Below are positions 42,401 through 53,721 of a stretch of 64,000 nt of DNA, in pieces. The notes under the pieces are model-generated. The model did no database searches and had not been told where the DNA came from. It saw nothing but the letters and a program-made list of their open reading frames with translations. Source of the stretch: Clytia hemisphaerica. Taxonomy: Eukaryota > Cnidaria > Hydrozoa > Leptothecata > Clytiidae. The translations under genes and the position numbers were made by a program. Each line of letters begins with the position of its first letter. Positions within the stretch are counted from its first letter, which is position 1. The DNA is taken from assembly GCA_902728285.1 (NCBI GenBank), contig CACVBU010000359.1, positions 930,001 to 994,000 of the forward strand, given 5' to 3'.

Positions 42401-45400
42401 AATAGGGTTATAAAAACAAAGGCTATATAGAAAAAGGCTAATCTGTTCTACTATTTCATTGATATTTCTACAGATTGTGTTGTGGGACATCAAAAATTAC
42501 AATGATTTATTGGTCAACCATAAAACACACGGACAAGGAAGTAACCCCAACCAAAATATGTCCAATCTGGTAATAACCTTTTATGTTTTAAGTGGCTGGC
42601 TCCGAAAAATCCTTGAGCTTTTAGACAGCTCAAGGATTGTCTCCACGAAGGGCCACTATGAACCGAACAAGAACAGTAACAAAAAGGAACAGGGAAATTG
42701 AATAAATAATTGAAGAATTAGGTGAAAAAATGTTTTCTAGCGCTACTCTTGAAAGGCACTTTGAAATTCAAGAATCCTTGTCTGTATCCATGCTAATGAT
42801 TTTATTTATGTTTTTTCTTTCACACGGAAGGAATAAATTCATCATAAAATCTCATTCGGACAAAATCTGCAGTGGCAAATTCAAATACATTTTTCAAGCC
42901 TTTTGTGCAGCGAGTTTATGTACCGGGTTTACCGAGAATACATGTATTTCGTAGCAGATTCATTTAAAAAAGTTACGAAAAACATCGAGTTAACCTCTGA
43001 TTGGTTGAATATTGCACACATAAGTATATTTTTTCAAAATGTCCAAAGCATGAGGTAATCTTTGCATGTCTAAACTAATCAGAGCTTTATTCGACGTATT
43101 TTCTTGACCTTTTTACATGAATCTAATATGAAATACGTATATTGGCGGTGAACCCAGTACAAACTCGCCATAAACAAAAGGCGTGAAAAAGGTATTTCAA
43201 TTTGCCACTTTAGATTTCATTGAAATAAGATCTCATGATGAATTTATTTCTTCTCATACTCTCCAGCCATCTTTCTACAATACAAATACAACGGAATTAT
43301 CACCGAAAGTTCGTTATTGTGCAGTTTCAAGTATCGAAAATTCACATCGTATGCCTATCACTGACATACAATGGATTCCTGACGATATTGAGGTAAAGTT
43401 TTGATAAACAGTAGACTTATTCCCAGTCTCCGTCAAAAATAAACCCTCTTGATATGCTTCCATTAACTCAAATCTCTCTGTAATTCGAACAAACAATGAT
43501 ATCCCCCCACTGACCTTTATATATCCCTGGACTAAGCTATATCCGCCATCTTTGATCACATCACTAGTGTACAAGCCATGATTGGGTAATCTGATCTAGG
43601 CGGGAACTTAGAGTAGATGTGACGCTTCACCTCAGCATTCATTCTCCCAGATCTAGCGCAAATAGAAAAAAGGATAGACAGCCACAGGATAGACAGCCAC
43701 AGGATAAATATACTTGCTTTACTTACATTCACAGATTGGCCGTATGGGAGCCGTTTTAGAAAATCGATTGCGTTATTGTTCTCAAATCATGACGGCGTCG
43801 TCTGACGGGTGAGTTTTTCGACGTGGGCGCTCTCGAATTCGATTTTTTCAAGGGGAGTCGGATTTTCATGGAATAAGGGAGCGTATCAAATAGTAGAGTT
43901 TCTTGTTGACGGTTACTTTCAATATTATCGAATAGAAGAACTTCGAATTAGAGTTTTCGCACAAGTTGTGACAGAGCTTGATGCAAGCATATTGATATGA
44001 TAAGAAGAATTATTGTGCTGTAAAAGCATCAGAATATATCGATTTATTTTTTATTTAGACATGTTTTGTTTTGGGACACGCGTGCATCTAAATCAGGCGT
44101 CGCTCGAACACCAATGCCCGAAAACACGTCTTCCAATCGAGTAACGACTTTCCAACATCTTGATTTGTCATGGAAACCACTTTTAAAGGTGAGATAATTT
44201 TTTTTTGTTATCGCTGATAGGTTTCTAGGCTGGGATATATTCTTGCAAAGTTTGACGTCTTTCCGCGACCCTTTAGATTTAAGAGGGGGATATAACATCT
44301 TGAAAGAGAAACATGTAGGTTTGTCAAGGTATTGCGAGTTTACGGTTATGTATTTTTGCTAAATTACGCTCAGAGCGTTTGTTCTTTTAGACTCTGTTGA
44401 GGAACAAGCTCATGCTAATCCGCTCATCACAAGCGATTTTGCTTGAAACTTTTATTTGTTTGTCACTCTGGTGACAACAGCAGTCTATACTCATTTTCCT
44501 GAGTTGTACTGACGAGTCCTTGCAAGGATGAAGCAAATGTCTGCGGGGAGCAAGTGACTTCAGATCTATCTATAAATCTTCCAATTCTAGGTGACAGCCC
44601 ATCGATTGCGTGGCTCAGGCGAATGCAGCCCTGTCAAATTCATTATCGATGAAGTGCAAAGTTCCGCTAGACGGCCAGGTTGGTGTCTCTTTTCTCTGTG
44701 ATTTACTCAAGCTTCCATTGCGTGAAGTTTCAACGTTCATCTAATAGTAAATGTGCCTTCACTGTTTTTCAAAGAAATTTGAACAAAGTATAATTGAGTC
44801 TCTGCATTCTTTTCGGGACCTTTTTAAGTGGAGCAATTATAGACAGCCGAGCCGGCTTGCCGTGGATCACTTCAATAAACAATCGAAAGACTGTCTGAAA
44901 GTCCTAGATTACTTGGTTATTCACGTAAAAAATCAATCCTATCTATCTAGGTTCCCAACTTAATCACATACTGATAACCAGTTTAACCCACAAACATCTC
45001 ATATAAATCACTAGATAGAGCTGTACTGTATTTCTCAAGCGACGACAGTTGAAGCAAAATAATGCATCATCTTCGCTGAGAGTAGACTACAGTAGACCGC
45101 AGTAGAAACCTTGGTTTCACTGTTGGAGTATTTTGACACTGCAATTACTTCAAAATTTCAAGAATCTCGCAAGCTAGATTGTGACGTCACTTTATCCAAG
45201 ATGAAGAATTATTTTGCTCAAAAATGGGGTGTATAAGATATCTGTGGTTTAACCCCGGTTCCCGGTTCTTGTAATCTTTCGCCGTACGGAAAACATAATT
45301 CTCTTTGATTCCAGATATCCCTTTAACGCAACCTGTCGAGGAAGAGGATAATAATTTCACATCCTTCAAGAAAAAAGATGAACCCAAATCACTGGATAAC

Positions 45401-48400
45401 ATCAATTCCAAATTTTACGTTGCTACCGAGGTATTCTCATTTATTCATGTGCATAACGCGGACTATCCCAGCTGGCACAGAACGTCATAACAACGTTCAT
45501 CTGACGTCCCTGACGTCCATATAACGTTACATGTATTCTCATTTGTTCATGTGTATAACACGAACTATATATTGGCTAAGTGGTATGGTGGTCATCGCGC
45601 TCGGCTCTCGACAAGCGACCCGAGTTCGATTCTCACCGTAGCACTTCGACTCTTTTGGCAAGTTAGTATACCTTCGCCTGAGTCAACCCTTACCATATGA
45701 GGAGAATATGGTACCACAGCTCTGTTGAAAGAGCGTTGATAGATATCTCAGACATTGTAGTGTGGTTACATTCATGCTCAAGCTTGCGAATGCGTACGCC
45801 CTCCCGCTCTGCTCGAGTGTAATCATTAAGCATCGTCTGATATCTGTATGTCGCGCACAGGCTCATGCTTCGCCGAAAAGGAGTAGGACCCATTCCGGTA
45901 ACTTGGAGGTGTAATATATACGAGAAAGTAATAAGTCTATTCAGCTCCTCATTCATTTCATTCATTTCATCTTTCTCGTTTAAGGATGGTGAAGTGATTT
46001 ATTTGGACTGGAAACCAACTAAAGACATTGACACTGGAAAAATTGTTTGTAAGTAACACCACCGTAAATCCATATGCTTTTTTTATTAGAGTCAGGAGAT
46101 TTTGAAGGCGCCTCGAAAGAAACCATAATCTCTTCCAGCATAAACTTTCCATAGCATTCTTTTGAAATTACTCGAAGCCACCCCATTAGGTCTTTCTTGG
46201 GATCACATCAATCAAGATCAATAGAACAGCCTTTTTCAATGGAATGTCTCAAAGCATTCTTTCGAAATAAATAGAATTCACTCTATTTGTATTTTTCGAT
46301 ATACGCCAATGCCAACCAATAGAATGGCTTCATTGCATTCTGAATGAAATGTCTTTCCAATAGGCAATGGCCAAGAGCGTTTGTTCAAAAATAATCAAGT
46401 CAATGCTTTATTCATTTATACATCAATACCAGCCAACCATAGAACGCCAAAATCTTTATTTTACTTTTAAATCTCTTCAACATCATCCAGAACATTCGTT
46501 CAAAAGGAATCGAAACGATTCATTTTATGCATTTATGCCAACCAATAAAACAGCTTTATTTCACTTTAAATCTTCAATATTTTCAACAGCGAATCGCCCT
46601 GAACATTCACTCGAAAGTAATCGAATCGATTCTTTTTTATACATTAATGGCAACTAATAAAACAGCTCTATTTCACTTTAAACATTCCATCTCTTAAACA
46701 CCATCCAGAACATTCGTTCAAAAGGAATCGAAACGATTCATTTTATGCATTAATGCCAACCAATAAAACAGCTTTATTTTACTTTAAATCTCTTCAACAG
46801 CAAATCGTCCAGAACATTCGTTCGACGCACACGACAGTACCATCAACACCTTACAGAAATCTCCTTTTAACAAGACTATCTTCTTGACCGTTGGTGGATG
46901 GACTTTCTCAATCTGGAAAGATGGTGTCACGGTATGTTTAATGTATAGTTAGACTGTCAAAACCGCAGTTGATGGCGGTCCGAAGGCTCCCTTCTCTTTA
47001 GCTGTCTATTGAAGGTTAGGTTTTAACACTCCTTTCCCATCGCTTTTTGAAAGCATGGAGTGATTAAATATGTCATGTTTTTTGATAAACTACTTTCTTT
47101 TAAAACAGGATCAGAGGATTGTAAACTTTGTTTTCAGTTTCGTAAAATACTTCTTTCAGTTTCGTAAAATGTTTCTTTTAGTGTCGTAAAACATTTCTCT
47201 CAGTTTCGTAAAACATTTCTTTCAGTTTCGTAAAATATTTCTTTCAGTATCGTAAAATGTTTCTTTTAGTTTCTTAAAATACTTCTTTCAGTGTCGTAAA
47301 ATGTTTCTTTCAGTTTCGTAAAATGTTTCTTTTAGTATCGTAAAATGTTTCTTTCAGTTTGGACCTTTGATACAATCATACCCCCACGACTGTAAATTGA
47401 CAAGTGGCATGTGGAGCCCGTCTCGACCTTCCGTCTTTTTCATCGGAAAAGCTGACGGAAATATTGATGTCTGGGATCTCTTAGATAAGTAAGTTCACGC
47501 ATTTGTCTCATTTTTCCGTTTTCGTTCGTTCGTTCATTTGTAAACTTTCAGCAGCTCTCAGATAATCGATAATACGAAAACTGTAAGGAGATAGTATCAG
47601 TATGTACATACCTAAAAATATATATCCCTTCCATTATTTTTTGCTTGTTTTATATTTTGTCCGAAATAGTCGCCTAGCAATTTAGTTTTATCATAGGAAT
47701 ACCACGTGGGTAAAAAATCGCCCCTAATTTTCGATTTTTGACGTACAAATTTCTATCCAACAAAGACAAATGAAATTTTTCAGGGAAGATTTAAAATTTG
47801 ATTTTTTACTCTTGCTGAAAATTATACATTTGTATGTTCATTTAAAATGACTGTATAACAATTTGGCTGACTTCCGTCAATTTTTCACTGTTCGCAAATT
47901 TTGATAGTTGAATTTTCCGGTAGTATGCATTTATCATTCCCGAATGTTTCTTTGTTTTTACGTACAGGAGTCACGAACCGTTTTTAACGCAAAATGTTTC
48001 GCCCGTTCCAATAATCACTGTTTCACCATTCCAAATGTCACGTGAGTTAGTTTGATCTTGTTAGGATAGGAATTACCTTTATTAGTAGTAATCCTTTAAA
48101 TGTATTATGTGCCATGGAAAATCAAATGTAACATTTGAAATCAAAATTTTTACTTCCGGTGAATTTTTTTTTTACAGACACATTATTAACCGGACATAGA
48201 CAAAACCCTAAGGACTCACATTGCGATATGCTACACCCCCTACCAATTAGCGAGTTTATGGATTTTCACTGTGGAGGACGGTGAAGTGACCCGCAGTTCT
48301 GACCCACAAAATTCCAGGGCAAAGTGCTTGCTACCGTCGTCCTCAGTTGATCAAGATCTAGACAAATCAGAAACTAACCGTCTCCGTCGCAGAAAAACAC

Positions 48401-51109
48401 CCGCATATAAACTCGTCATTATATCGCTACGGGTGTTGAACGAATGTTTGTTTGACGTTAAATTCTGTTTTCTTTTCAGCCAAACAACAATTACTAGCAG
48501 CTGGTGATGAAGTAGGAACACTTCACGTCATGGAAGTTCCTTGGAATTTGCGATATGCTACCACCAATGAGGTGCCAACTACATTATTTTGATCGCCTAT
48601 AATTCTTCTCAGTACAAGAGGAACCGCAGATTTAGACAATTGGCATTTGCACTTGCTTGAAAAGGCAATAATGCGAAGCTACCATCTGTTAAATTATGAT
48701 TGAAACTCTCTTAAGTCCACCCGTGATACAGGGTTGTACTGTGATACAGGGTTGTACTGTGATACAGGGAGGTTATGTGATACATGAATATAGACCGATT
48801 CCGTATGACGTCATTTTCACTCACGATCAGCCCTTTACCTACTAAATGATAGAAAGAATATGTACAGGATGATTTAGTAACACCTTGATAGCTCAACGTC
48901 TTCAAATATTTCCCGTTTGGACCTGCGCAAAGTTTTTTGTATGTTTTTATTTCGTGGGTGAAATTTTGTGTCAGTTAGGAACAGGCAGCTTACTTGAGGT
49001 TTGCTTGAAAATAGTTTCTAACTGGATTTTGCCGAAATTGGTCTATATTGTATGTGTATATAGGGTTGTACTCTGGCACATAGGTATACTTTGATACTGC
49101 GATACTGCAATACAGGGGTGTGCTATGATTCAGGGGTATTGTACTGTTATGCAGGGGTGTGTTATGATACAGGGGTATTGTACTGTGATACAGGGGTGTC
49201 CTATGATACAGTGGTATTGTACTGTGATACAGGTATTTTGTACTGTTATACAGGGGTGGGTTATGATACAGGGGTGTTGTTCTGCGATGCAGGGGTGTGT
49301 TATGATACAGGGGTATTGTACTGTGATACAGGGGTGTCCTATGATACAGGGGTATTGTACTGTGATACAGGTATTTTGTACTGTTATACAGGGGTGGGTT
49401 ATGATACAGGGGGTGTTGTTCTGCGATACAGGGGTGTGTTATGATACAGGGGCATTGTACTGTGATACAGGGGTGTCCTATGATACAGGGGTGTGCTATG
49501 ATACAGGGATATTGTTCTGTGATACAGGGGTGTGTTATGATACAGGGATATTGTACATAAGAAGTAATAACAACGATGACTAATATTTTAAAACACCCCT
49601 TCTCACAGACCCGGTGGGATTATATCAGCCAGTGGGGTGTAAAATAACGATGGGGGATTGATATTTTCATGTTTTTTATGGCTGGGGAATTGAATTCCAT
49701 TGTTTTCTAGCCAGAAAATTCAGAAGGGATGGAAAAATACCACAATAATTAGCAGTAAGGATTTGCATATCTAAATATTTTCAGTGGGGACAAAAATTAG
49801 AGTATAATTTCCTACTGGGAATGATTTTTTTCCAGTGGGAAGGGTTCCCAGTGGGTCTGTGAGAAAGACGTGTTTTAAGTTGCTGGCCATGGAATGGTGA
49901 ATCAGCTTATATAGATGCAGCTGAGTCGTTGTCTTCCCCAGGGGTCACTGGTGTAAGGTAGCAGAACAACAACAGGAACGATAACCAGTTTAAATAATAA
50001 GTAATGAATTTCTGATTGAAGATACGAGTTTTGATTTTTGTTTTAAAAGATATAAGGGATTGGCATTGTTTCATCTCTAAGGGTAAGTACTTTGATACAT
50101 TGTGTAACATGTGTATTGAAAGACTTGTTTAATTTTAAAGCTTCTTTTTCTTTATTTAGCTCCATGCATTTGAACATTATTTGGACAGAGAAGCAAGTCG
50201 CCTTGAATTATTGGATAAAACACGTGGTCAAAACTCGCTCCCAACCTCCATCAAAGTGGATTCAAAAGCAGTGAGTTTGAGAGCCTCTTTCCTAGATCTT
50301 CTGTGAAAATATAAAGAAGAACATGTATGAAAAAAAACAGCCGTAAAACATTAGAAATAACCGCCAAGCTAAAAGACAAAAACTTTGACATTGGTTACAT
50401 AGCTGGTTTGCACATTTAAAATCTATTTAGTTGTAAACAGGGCTATAATAGGAATGATAGCCGAGTGGTGGCAAGTAGTCTAAGAGTCATTGCCACAATC
50501 CAGGGAACCCGGTTTGGGTTCCGGCACCATCCAGTATAAAGTAGCGAGTTTATGTATCTGTGACGGAGACGGTAAGGTTCTAATTTGACTAGATCCTGAC
50601 TGACTGAGGATGACGATAAATCAGCACTTTTACCGTCCTCGCAGGTCAAGAAAGCGGGTTGTTCCAAATCGCTTCAGTCACTCTGCCGTCCTCAAAAGTG
50701 CAAATAAATACATAGACTCGCTACTGTAAATCCCTTTACCAATTAGCTGTGACGTATGAACTTTTATCCTTTTTTCCTCATAGGGACATGTCCAAGAAAC
50801 TGAAGAGGAATGGGATACGAGATCAAAAGCTGTGAGTTTTCATTATTTTATTACACTTGAATTTCCATAATTCGAAAAAATAAGTCTTGGTTTATATATA
50901 ATACAGTAATTTCTCATGGAAAATTGGCCATATGATATTATTGCCATATAATATATGATATTATGACCAAATACCAAACTTTAGGGAACTCGGGGGTACA
51001 AATTGGATAAAAACGAAAATAAATCTTTTCATAGCAATATGCTGAATATCTTGAGATGGAGAAAAAGCTTTTGACCGAAATGGGATTGCTGGTTGAATCT
51101 ATGGAGTAA
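39468..51109 (+). CDS. DNAI3: Axonemal dynein intermediate chain DNAI3 (WDR63), 5' part missing
   Basis: Seventeen exons with GT/AG borders and matching phases: 39468-39546, 40295 (or 40523)-40647, 41132-41221, 42474-42569, 43267-43392, 43735-43808, 44059-44188, 44591-44678, 45315-45430, 45985-46048, 46801-46931, 47358-47488, 47968-48041, 48480-48571, 50160-50270, 50784-50831, 51035-51109 (stop TAA). They give about 550 residues if the third exon-2 acceptor is used, against about 890 in the human protein; roughly the N-terminal third is not seen. WD-repeat signatures in order: DIQWHPHIKG, LIWSFADPIHP, LLLEAPDDILCFKFNPSDPN, IVLWDI, VLFWDTRAS, VIYLDWKP, LTVGGWTFSIWKD, NIDVWDLLDKSHEP, LHVMEVPWNLR, then a helical C-terminus (YLEMEKKLLTEMGLL). 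The family (Chlamydomonas IC140) is an intermediate chain of the two-headed inner-arm dynein f/I1 in motile cilia. Several introns hold SINEs, MITEs and acceptor-spanning repeats. Confidence 0.93.
40278..40620 (+). repeat. 114-bp triplication spanning a DNAI3 acceptor and exon
   Basis: Three tandem 114-bp copies, each with TCTATATATTTTCACAG followed by the exon start GTGTGATTGCAG. Possible exon starts are 40295, 40409 and 40523. 114 is 38 codons, and the repeats are open in the DNAI3 frame throughout. A few base changes (TCG/TCA, ATT/ATC) separate the copies. Confidence 0.9.
41387..41569. mobile_element. TA-flanked MITE in DNAI3 intron
   Basis: GCGAGTTTATGTATTTGCAC to ACATACATAAACTCGG with TA on both sides; 183 bp. 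Same internal GAGGACGGTAAA and TTACCGTCGTCCTCAG blocks as the copies at 18918, 50544 and 52149. Confidence 0.8.
41919..42055. mobile_element. Inverted-repeat element in DNAI3 intron
   Basis: TTATCGGACA and TGTCTGATAA at the ends, then TACAATATG..AAATATT against AAATATTTCCATATTGTA, give a foldback of about 137 bp. No clear target duplication. Confidence 0.6.
42910..43168. mobile_element. MITE related to the GCGAGTTTATG family
   Basis: GCGAGTTTATGTACCGGGTT left and AACCCAGTACAAACTCGC right form TIRs. The interior differs from the TA-flanked family, so this is a sub-family. It lies in the intron between the exons ending 42569 and starting 43267. Confidence 0.6.
45433..45568. repeat. Direct repeats around an AACGTT-type repeat
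   Basis: A segment starting TTCTCATTTATTCATGTG (45433-45466) recurs as TTCTCATTTGTTCATGTG (45536-45568). Between them is the CCCAGCTGGCACA / AACGTT repeat also seen at 35995. It could be a long target duplication or a local tandem duplication. Confidence 0.5.
45572..45920 (+). mobile_element. tRNA-derived SINE, plus strand
   Basis: tRNA-like head with GTATGGTGGTCATCG (A box region) and GAGTTCGATTCTC (B box). The body has CTTCGCCTGAGTCAACCC and ends GTAGGACCCATTC, matching the SINE at 37881-38272 but diverged. Sits in the DNAI3 intron 45431-45984. Confidence 0.7.
46410..46800 (+). repeat. Intron repeat copying the next exon's acceptor and start
   Basis: Four units of about 100-110 bp share AACCAATAAAACAGC, a TTTAAATCTCTTCAACA tract and CCAGAACATTCGTTC. 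The last is the real boundary at 46801. The copy at 46588-46620 keeps AG and reads on as exon-like sequence until an in-frame TAA; the copies at about 46488 and 46699 have lost the AG. Confidence 0.8.
47125..47357 (+). repeat. 22-bp tandem repeat of splice-acceptor-like units
   Basis: About ten units of TTTCTTTCAGTTTCGTAAAATG, several ending in CAG or TAG before TTTCG. The final TTTCTTTCAG is the actual acceptor of the exon at 47358, so the polypyrimidine tract plus AG has been amplified upstream. Confidence 0.85.
48250..48415. mobile_element. TA-flanked MITE in DNAI3 intron
   Basis: GCGAGTTTATGGATTTTCAC left and GCATATAAACTCG right, with internal GAGGACGGTGAA and CTACCGTCGTCCTCAG. It ends 64 bp before the exon at 48480. 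Confidence 0.7.
48724..49556 (+). repeat. GATACAGGGGT minisatellite in DNAI3 intron
   Basis: Short block 48724-48785 and main block 49090-49556, built of about 17-bp units such as TGATACAGGGGTRTTGTAC and TATGATACAGGGGTGTG, with a higher-order period near 120 bp. Open frames across it are repeat-derived. The intervening 48786-49089 has nothing recognised. Confidence 0.8.
50455..50535 (+). mobile_element. tRNA-like SINE head fragment
   Basis: GATAGCCGAGTGGTGGCA (A-box-like) and GGTTTGGGTTCC (B-box-like), with no SINE body, directly abutting the MITE at 50544. Not a functional tRNA gene as read: no convincing acceptor stem. Confidence 0.45.
50544..50721. mobile_element. TA-flanked MITE in DNAI3 intron, inverse orientation
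   Basis: GCGAGTTTATGTATCTGTGA to TACATAGACTCGC with TA flanks; internal blocks are in the reverse order relative to the copy at 41387. 178 bp, ends 62 bp before the exon at 50784. Confidence 0.8.
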
Positions 51110-51745
51110 AGAAAGAGACAAAGTGAAAGAGAAGAAGAAATTTATGTAAATATTCACAAATTGTTGATACATAATTTAACTTGTTGATATGTTGTATGGA
51201 TCAAGGTAACTCGACTTTCTAAATTGCATTTATTGATCGTTTTTGGTTCTAAATTTCTTTTATTGATCGTTTTTGGTTCTGATGGACACCACTTAACTAC
51301 TTCGTGTCATATTATATGGAGTTTTTGAATTGAAATATGTTTTGGTTGTGTTTCTTCATAAAACTTTGGAATTATTGGAATATAATGGATGTTCTATTCG
51401 ATTCTATTGGATGTTCTATACGAAACTTTAGGATTTATTGGAGGATAATGGATGTTGTTTTCGAATTTTTTTCATCCGAACATTCCTACTTTGAAAAGAG
51501 AAGATTGATTTTAATGGTTTGATTTTATTGCGATGTTTGGACGTTGAATCTCAACCAAGCACCACCGTAAATACTATTCCAGAAAGTTTTCTCATCTTAA
51601 AACAATCAATGATGGATCCTCTGTATTCACCAGAAATGACAACGACGAAAAGAGACTTGTGAAACCATTTCAAACAGGGTCAACGATACTTATTCTTTCA
51701 TTTTTTTATCAAATGCTTAAAGCTATTAGCAGATGATTTTTGATA

Positions 51746-51945
51746 TTTGGCTTATTTAGAGATACCTTTTATGGTCCAAAGCTGAGATATTTGACTTTGA
51801 ATTTTCAAATTTTTACTTGAAAACAATAGAGATTCAACTCATTTTTAGAGATTTCAAAGTCAAATATCTCAGCTTTGGAAAATAATTGGATCCAAAGATT
51901 TAGTTGTGTCTCACTGGACCATAAAAGGTATTTCTAAGCTAAATA
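51746..51945. mobile_element. Inverted-repeat element downstream of DNAI3
   Basis: Two nested arm pairs: TAGAGATACCTTTTATGGTCC with GGACCATAAAAGGTATTTCTA, and AAGCTGAGATATTTGACTTT with AAAGTCAAATATCTCAGCTT. It can fold almost end to end. The rest of 51110-52148 has only a local TAATGGATGTT repeat at 51390-51455 and no gene. Confidence 0.65.
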
Positions 51946-52148
51946 TAGTAATATTCAGCCAAATATGAAAATTCATCTGATAACCCAAAGAACTTTGACC
52001 AGATTTCTGGATAATCTAACAAGGATGATTTGATTTGCTGTGTATAAAAATAGATGTATATTTATTCTTTCAACCAAATAATATATTTTTCACAACAATT
52101 CAATTAATTAATCTTTGCATCAACCTTAGACCTCACCCAAAAGAATAA

Positions 52149-52336
52149 CGAGTTTATGTGTTTGCACTTTTGAGGACGGTAGAGTGACTGAAGCGATTTG
52201 GAATAACCCGCAGTTCTGACCTTGCAAAACCGAGGACGGTAGAAGTGCTGATTTGCCGTCATCCTCAGTTGGTCAGGATCTAGTTAAATTAGAACCTTAC
52301 CGTCTCCGTTGCAGAAAAACACACATACATAAGCCC
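52149..52336. mobile_element. TA-flanked MITE, copy downstream of DNAI3
   Basis: ACGAGTTTATGTGTTTGCAC left and CACATACATAAGCCC right. The right end has lost the CTCGC terminus. Internal blocks are as in the other copies. 52337-53034 has nothing recognised. Confidence 0.7.
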
Positions 52337-53034
52337 AAAGAATCTGGTTCCTGAGGACGGTCCTTCAAAATCACACTCTAACATTCAAGTGAAGAAGTAG
52401 CACACTTCTTTCAACATTGAAGGATTGCTACAATCAAGGTCGTAATATTTGGGAAAAAGGGAAAATCCCACGAAATCTTATAGCCACAATCGATTTGGGA
52501 GCGCTCTAACTTAGGTTGGAAGGGTCTAATAAGGCTCAAAATATAGCCTGGAAGTCTATAAAAACCCTTCTCAAATTGAAATATTCGATAGGCCCAAGAG
52601 TGACTTTCTCGTCCGAACTTCAAATTTCGAGAAACGAGGAAATAACCAAATTATCAAAAAAGCTCTAGCTAAATTAATGAAGTTCTTTTTGGTGGTAGGT
52701 GGTCACGTTAGTTGTATTGTGAAATTAAGCTTTTCAAGAAACCGTACTGAGACTCGAAGATATACTGTCCAAAAATTGTGTCAAAGAATTTAAATAGCCG
52801 AGCCTCGACGAGGATTTCTTTGTTCTTATAAAAAAAAGTGTATTAAAAGCTCAATAAAAATATCCTGGTCATTATTTGCATCCTCAGATTTGGATGCAGG
52901 CGATCTAGGAAGACCAGACCGTAAACGATAGGCAAAAACACAATAAACTAGACTGAAATAGTTTACAGTCTGGATATCCAGGCTAAAAAATCCAAGGAGA
53001 TGTTTTGAATACATTAAGTCAATATCCATGCTTC

Positions 53035-53721
53035 TTAAGTCACTTGTGATTCCTCGGCCTCATTATTATTCACCTCCATTTTCGATTTTGCTGAAGATCC
53101 TTTTGTAACATCCTGATCTTTTGAGTCCTTCGCAGCATGTTCTATATAATGATTATTCAACCATTTCCTAACCTTCTCAGTACTACTCATACGTTTCAGT
53201 TCGAACGTTTGTAAATGTTGTTGAAAGGAGTCGTTGATTCTCGGTTGGTTATTAATAAAATCGTATAACTCTTCGTTACCGAATCTTAATTTCTCGGTAA
53301 CGAGTTTTGTCGGGATAGTTTTCGGGTATGTTTTATTTGGTAACGACGATCTTTTCGTATTTTGTTTACGGCGGCAATATTTTTCACTGTGAGTCACTGT
53401 TCGTAAAAGTACGTTCTGTTTCGAATCACAAGGAGCCATCGATTCGTCTCGATTCATCTCTATTTCATCGTTTTTCTCGTTTATTCGTAAAACGAGCGGT
53501 TGATCGAATGGTATTTTTGTTGTTTTCTCGTGATGTACTCGAGTACTTTTTCGTTGTATCCTTGCTGGTAGTTCCTGAGACAGAGATGGAAAAATGACTT
53601 TCTTTTGTCCATAATCTTTGGTTTTATTGTTGTTAAACGATTGAGCCATGGACGCACTTGCATTTGAATTTTGTTTCATCATTTCAGGGAATCTGAATGA
53701 GAGCGTGTGACCATTTTCCAT
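53035..53721 (-). CDS. Hypothetical protein, single exon, 228 residues
   Basis: An uninterrupted frame from ATG at 53721 to TAA at 53035, much longer than chance frames in this AT-rich window and of normal mixed composition. The protein is hydrophilic and basic: N-terminus MENGHTLSFRFPEMMKQN, a Lys/Arg-rich middle (KYCRRKQNTKRSS), a more ordered segment near residues 150-195 (ELYDFINNQPRINDSFQQHL, VRKWLNNHYIEHA) and an acidic Lys/Ser/Glu tail. No signal peptide, membrane segment or known motif. An alternative start one codon upstream would be GTG, so ATG is chosen. It lies tail to tail with DNAI3, 1.9 kb away. I do not recognise the family; further exons upstream cannot be excluded. Confidence 0.6.
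   Translation of the reverse strand: MENGHTLSFRFPEMMKQNSNASASMAQSFNNNKTKDYGQKKVIFPSLSQELPARIQRKSTRVHHEKTTKIPFDQPLVLRINEKNDEIEMNRDESMAPCDSKQNVLLRTVTHSEKYCRRKQNTKRSSLPNKTYPKTIPTKLVTEKLRFGNEELYDFINNQPRINDSFQQHLQTFELKRMSSTEKVRKWLNNHYIEHAAKDSKDQDVTKGSSAKSKMEVNNNEAEESQVT

Noticed and set aside
49091-49583. Long frames of Tyr/Asp/Thr or Gln/Gly repeats
   Set aside because: Minisatellite in a DNAI3 intron, open in two frames by composition only.
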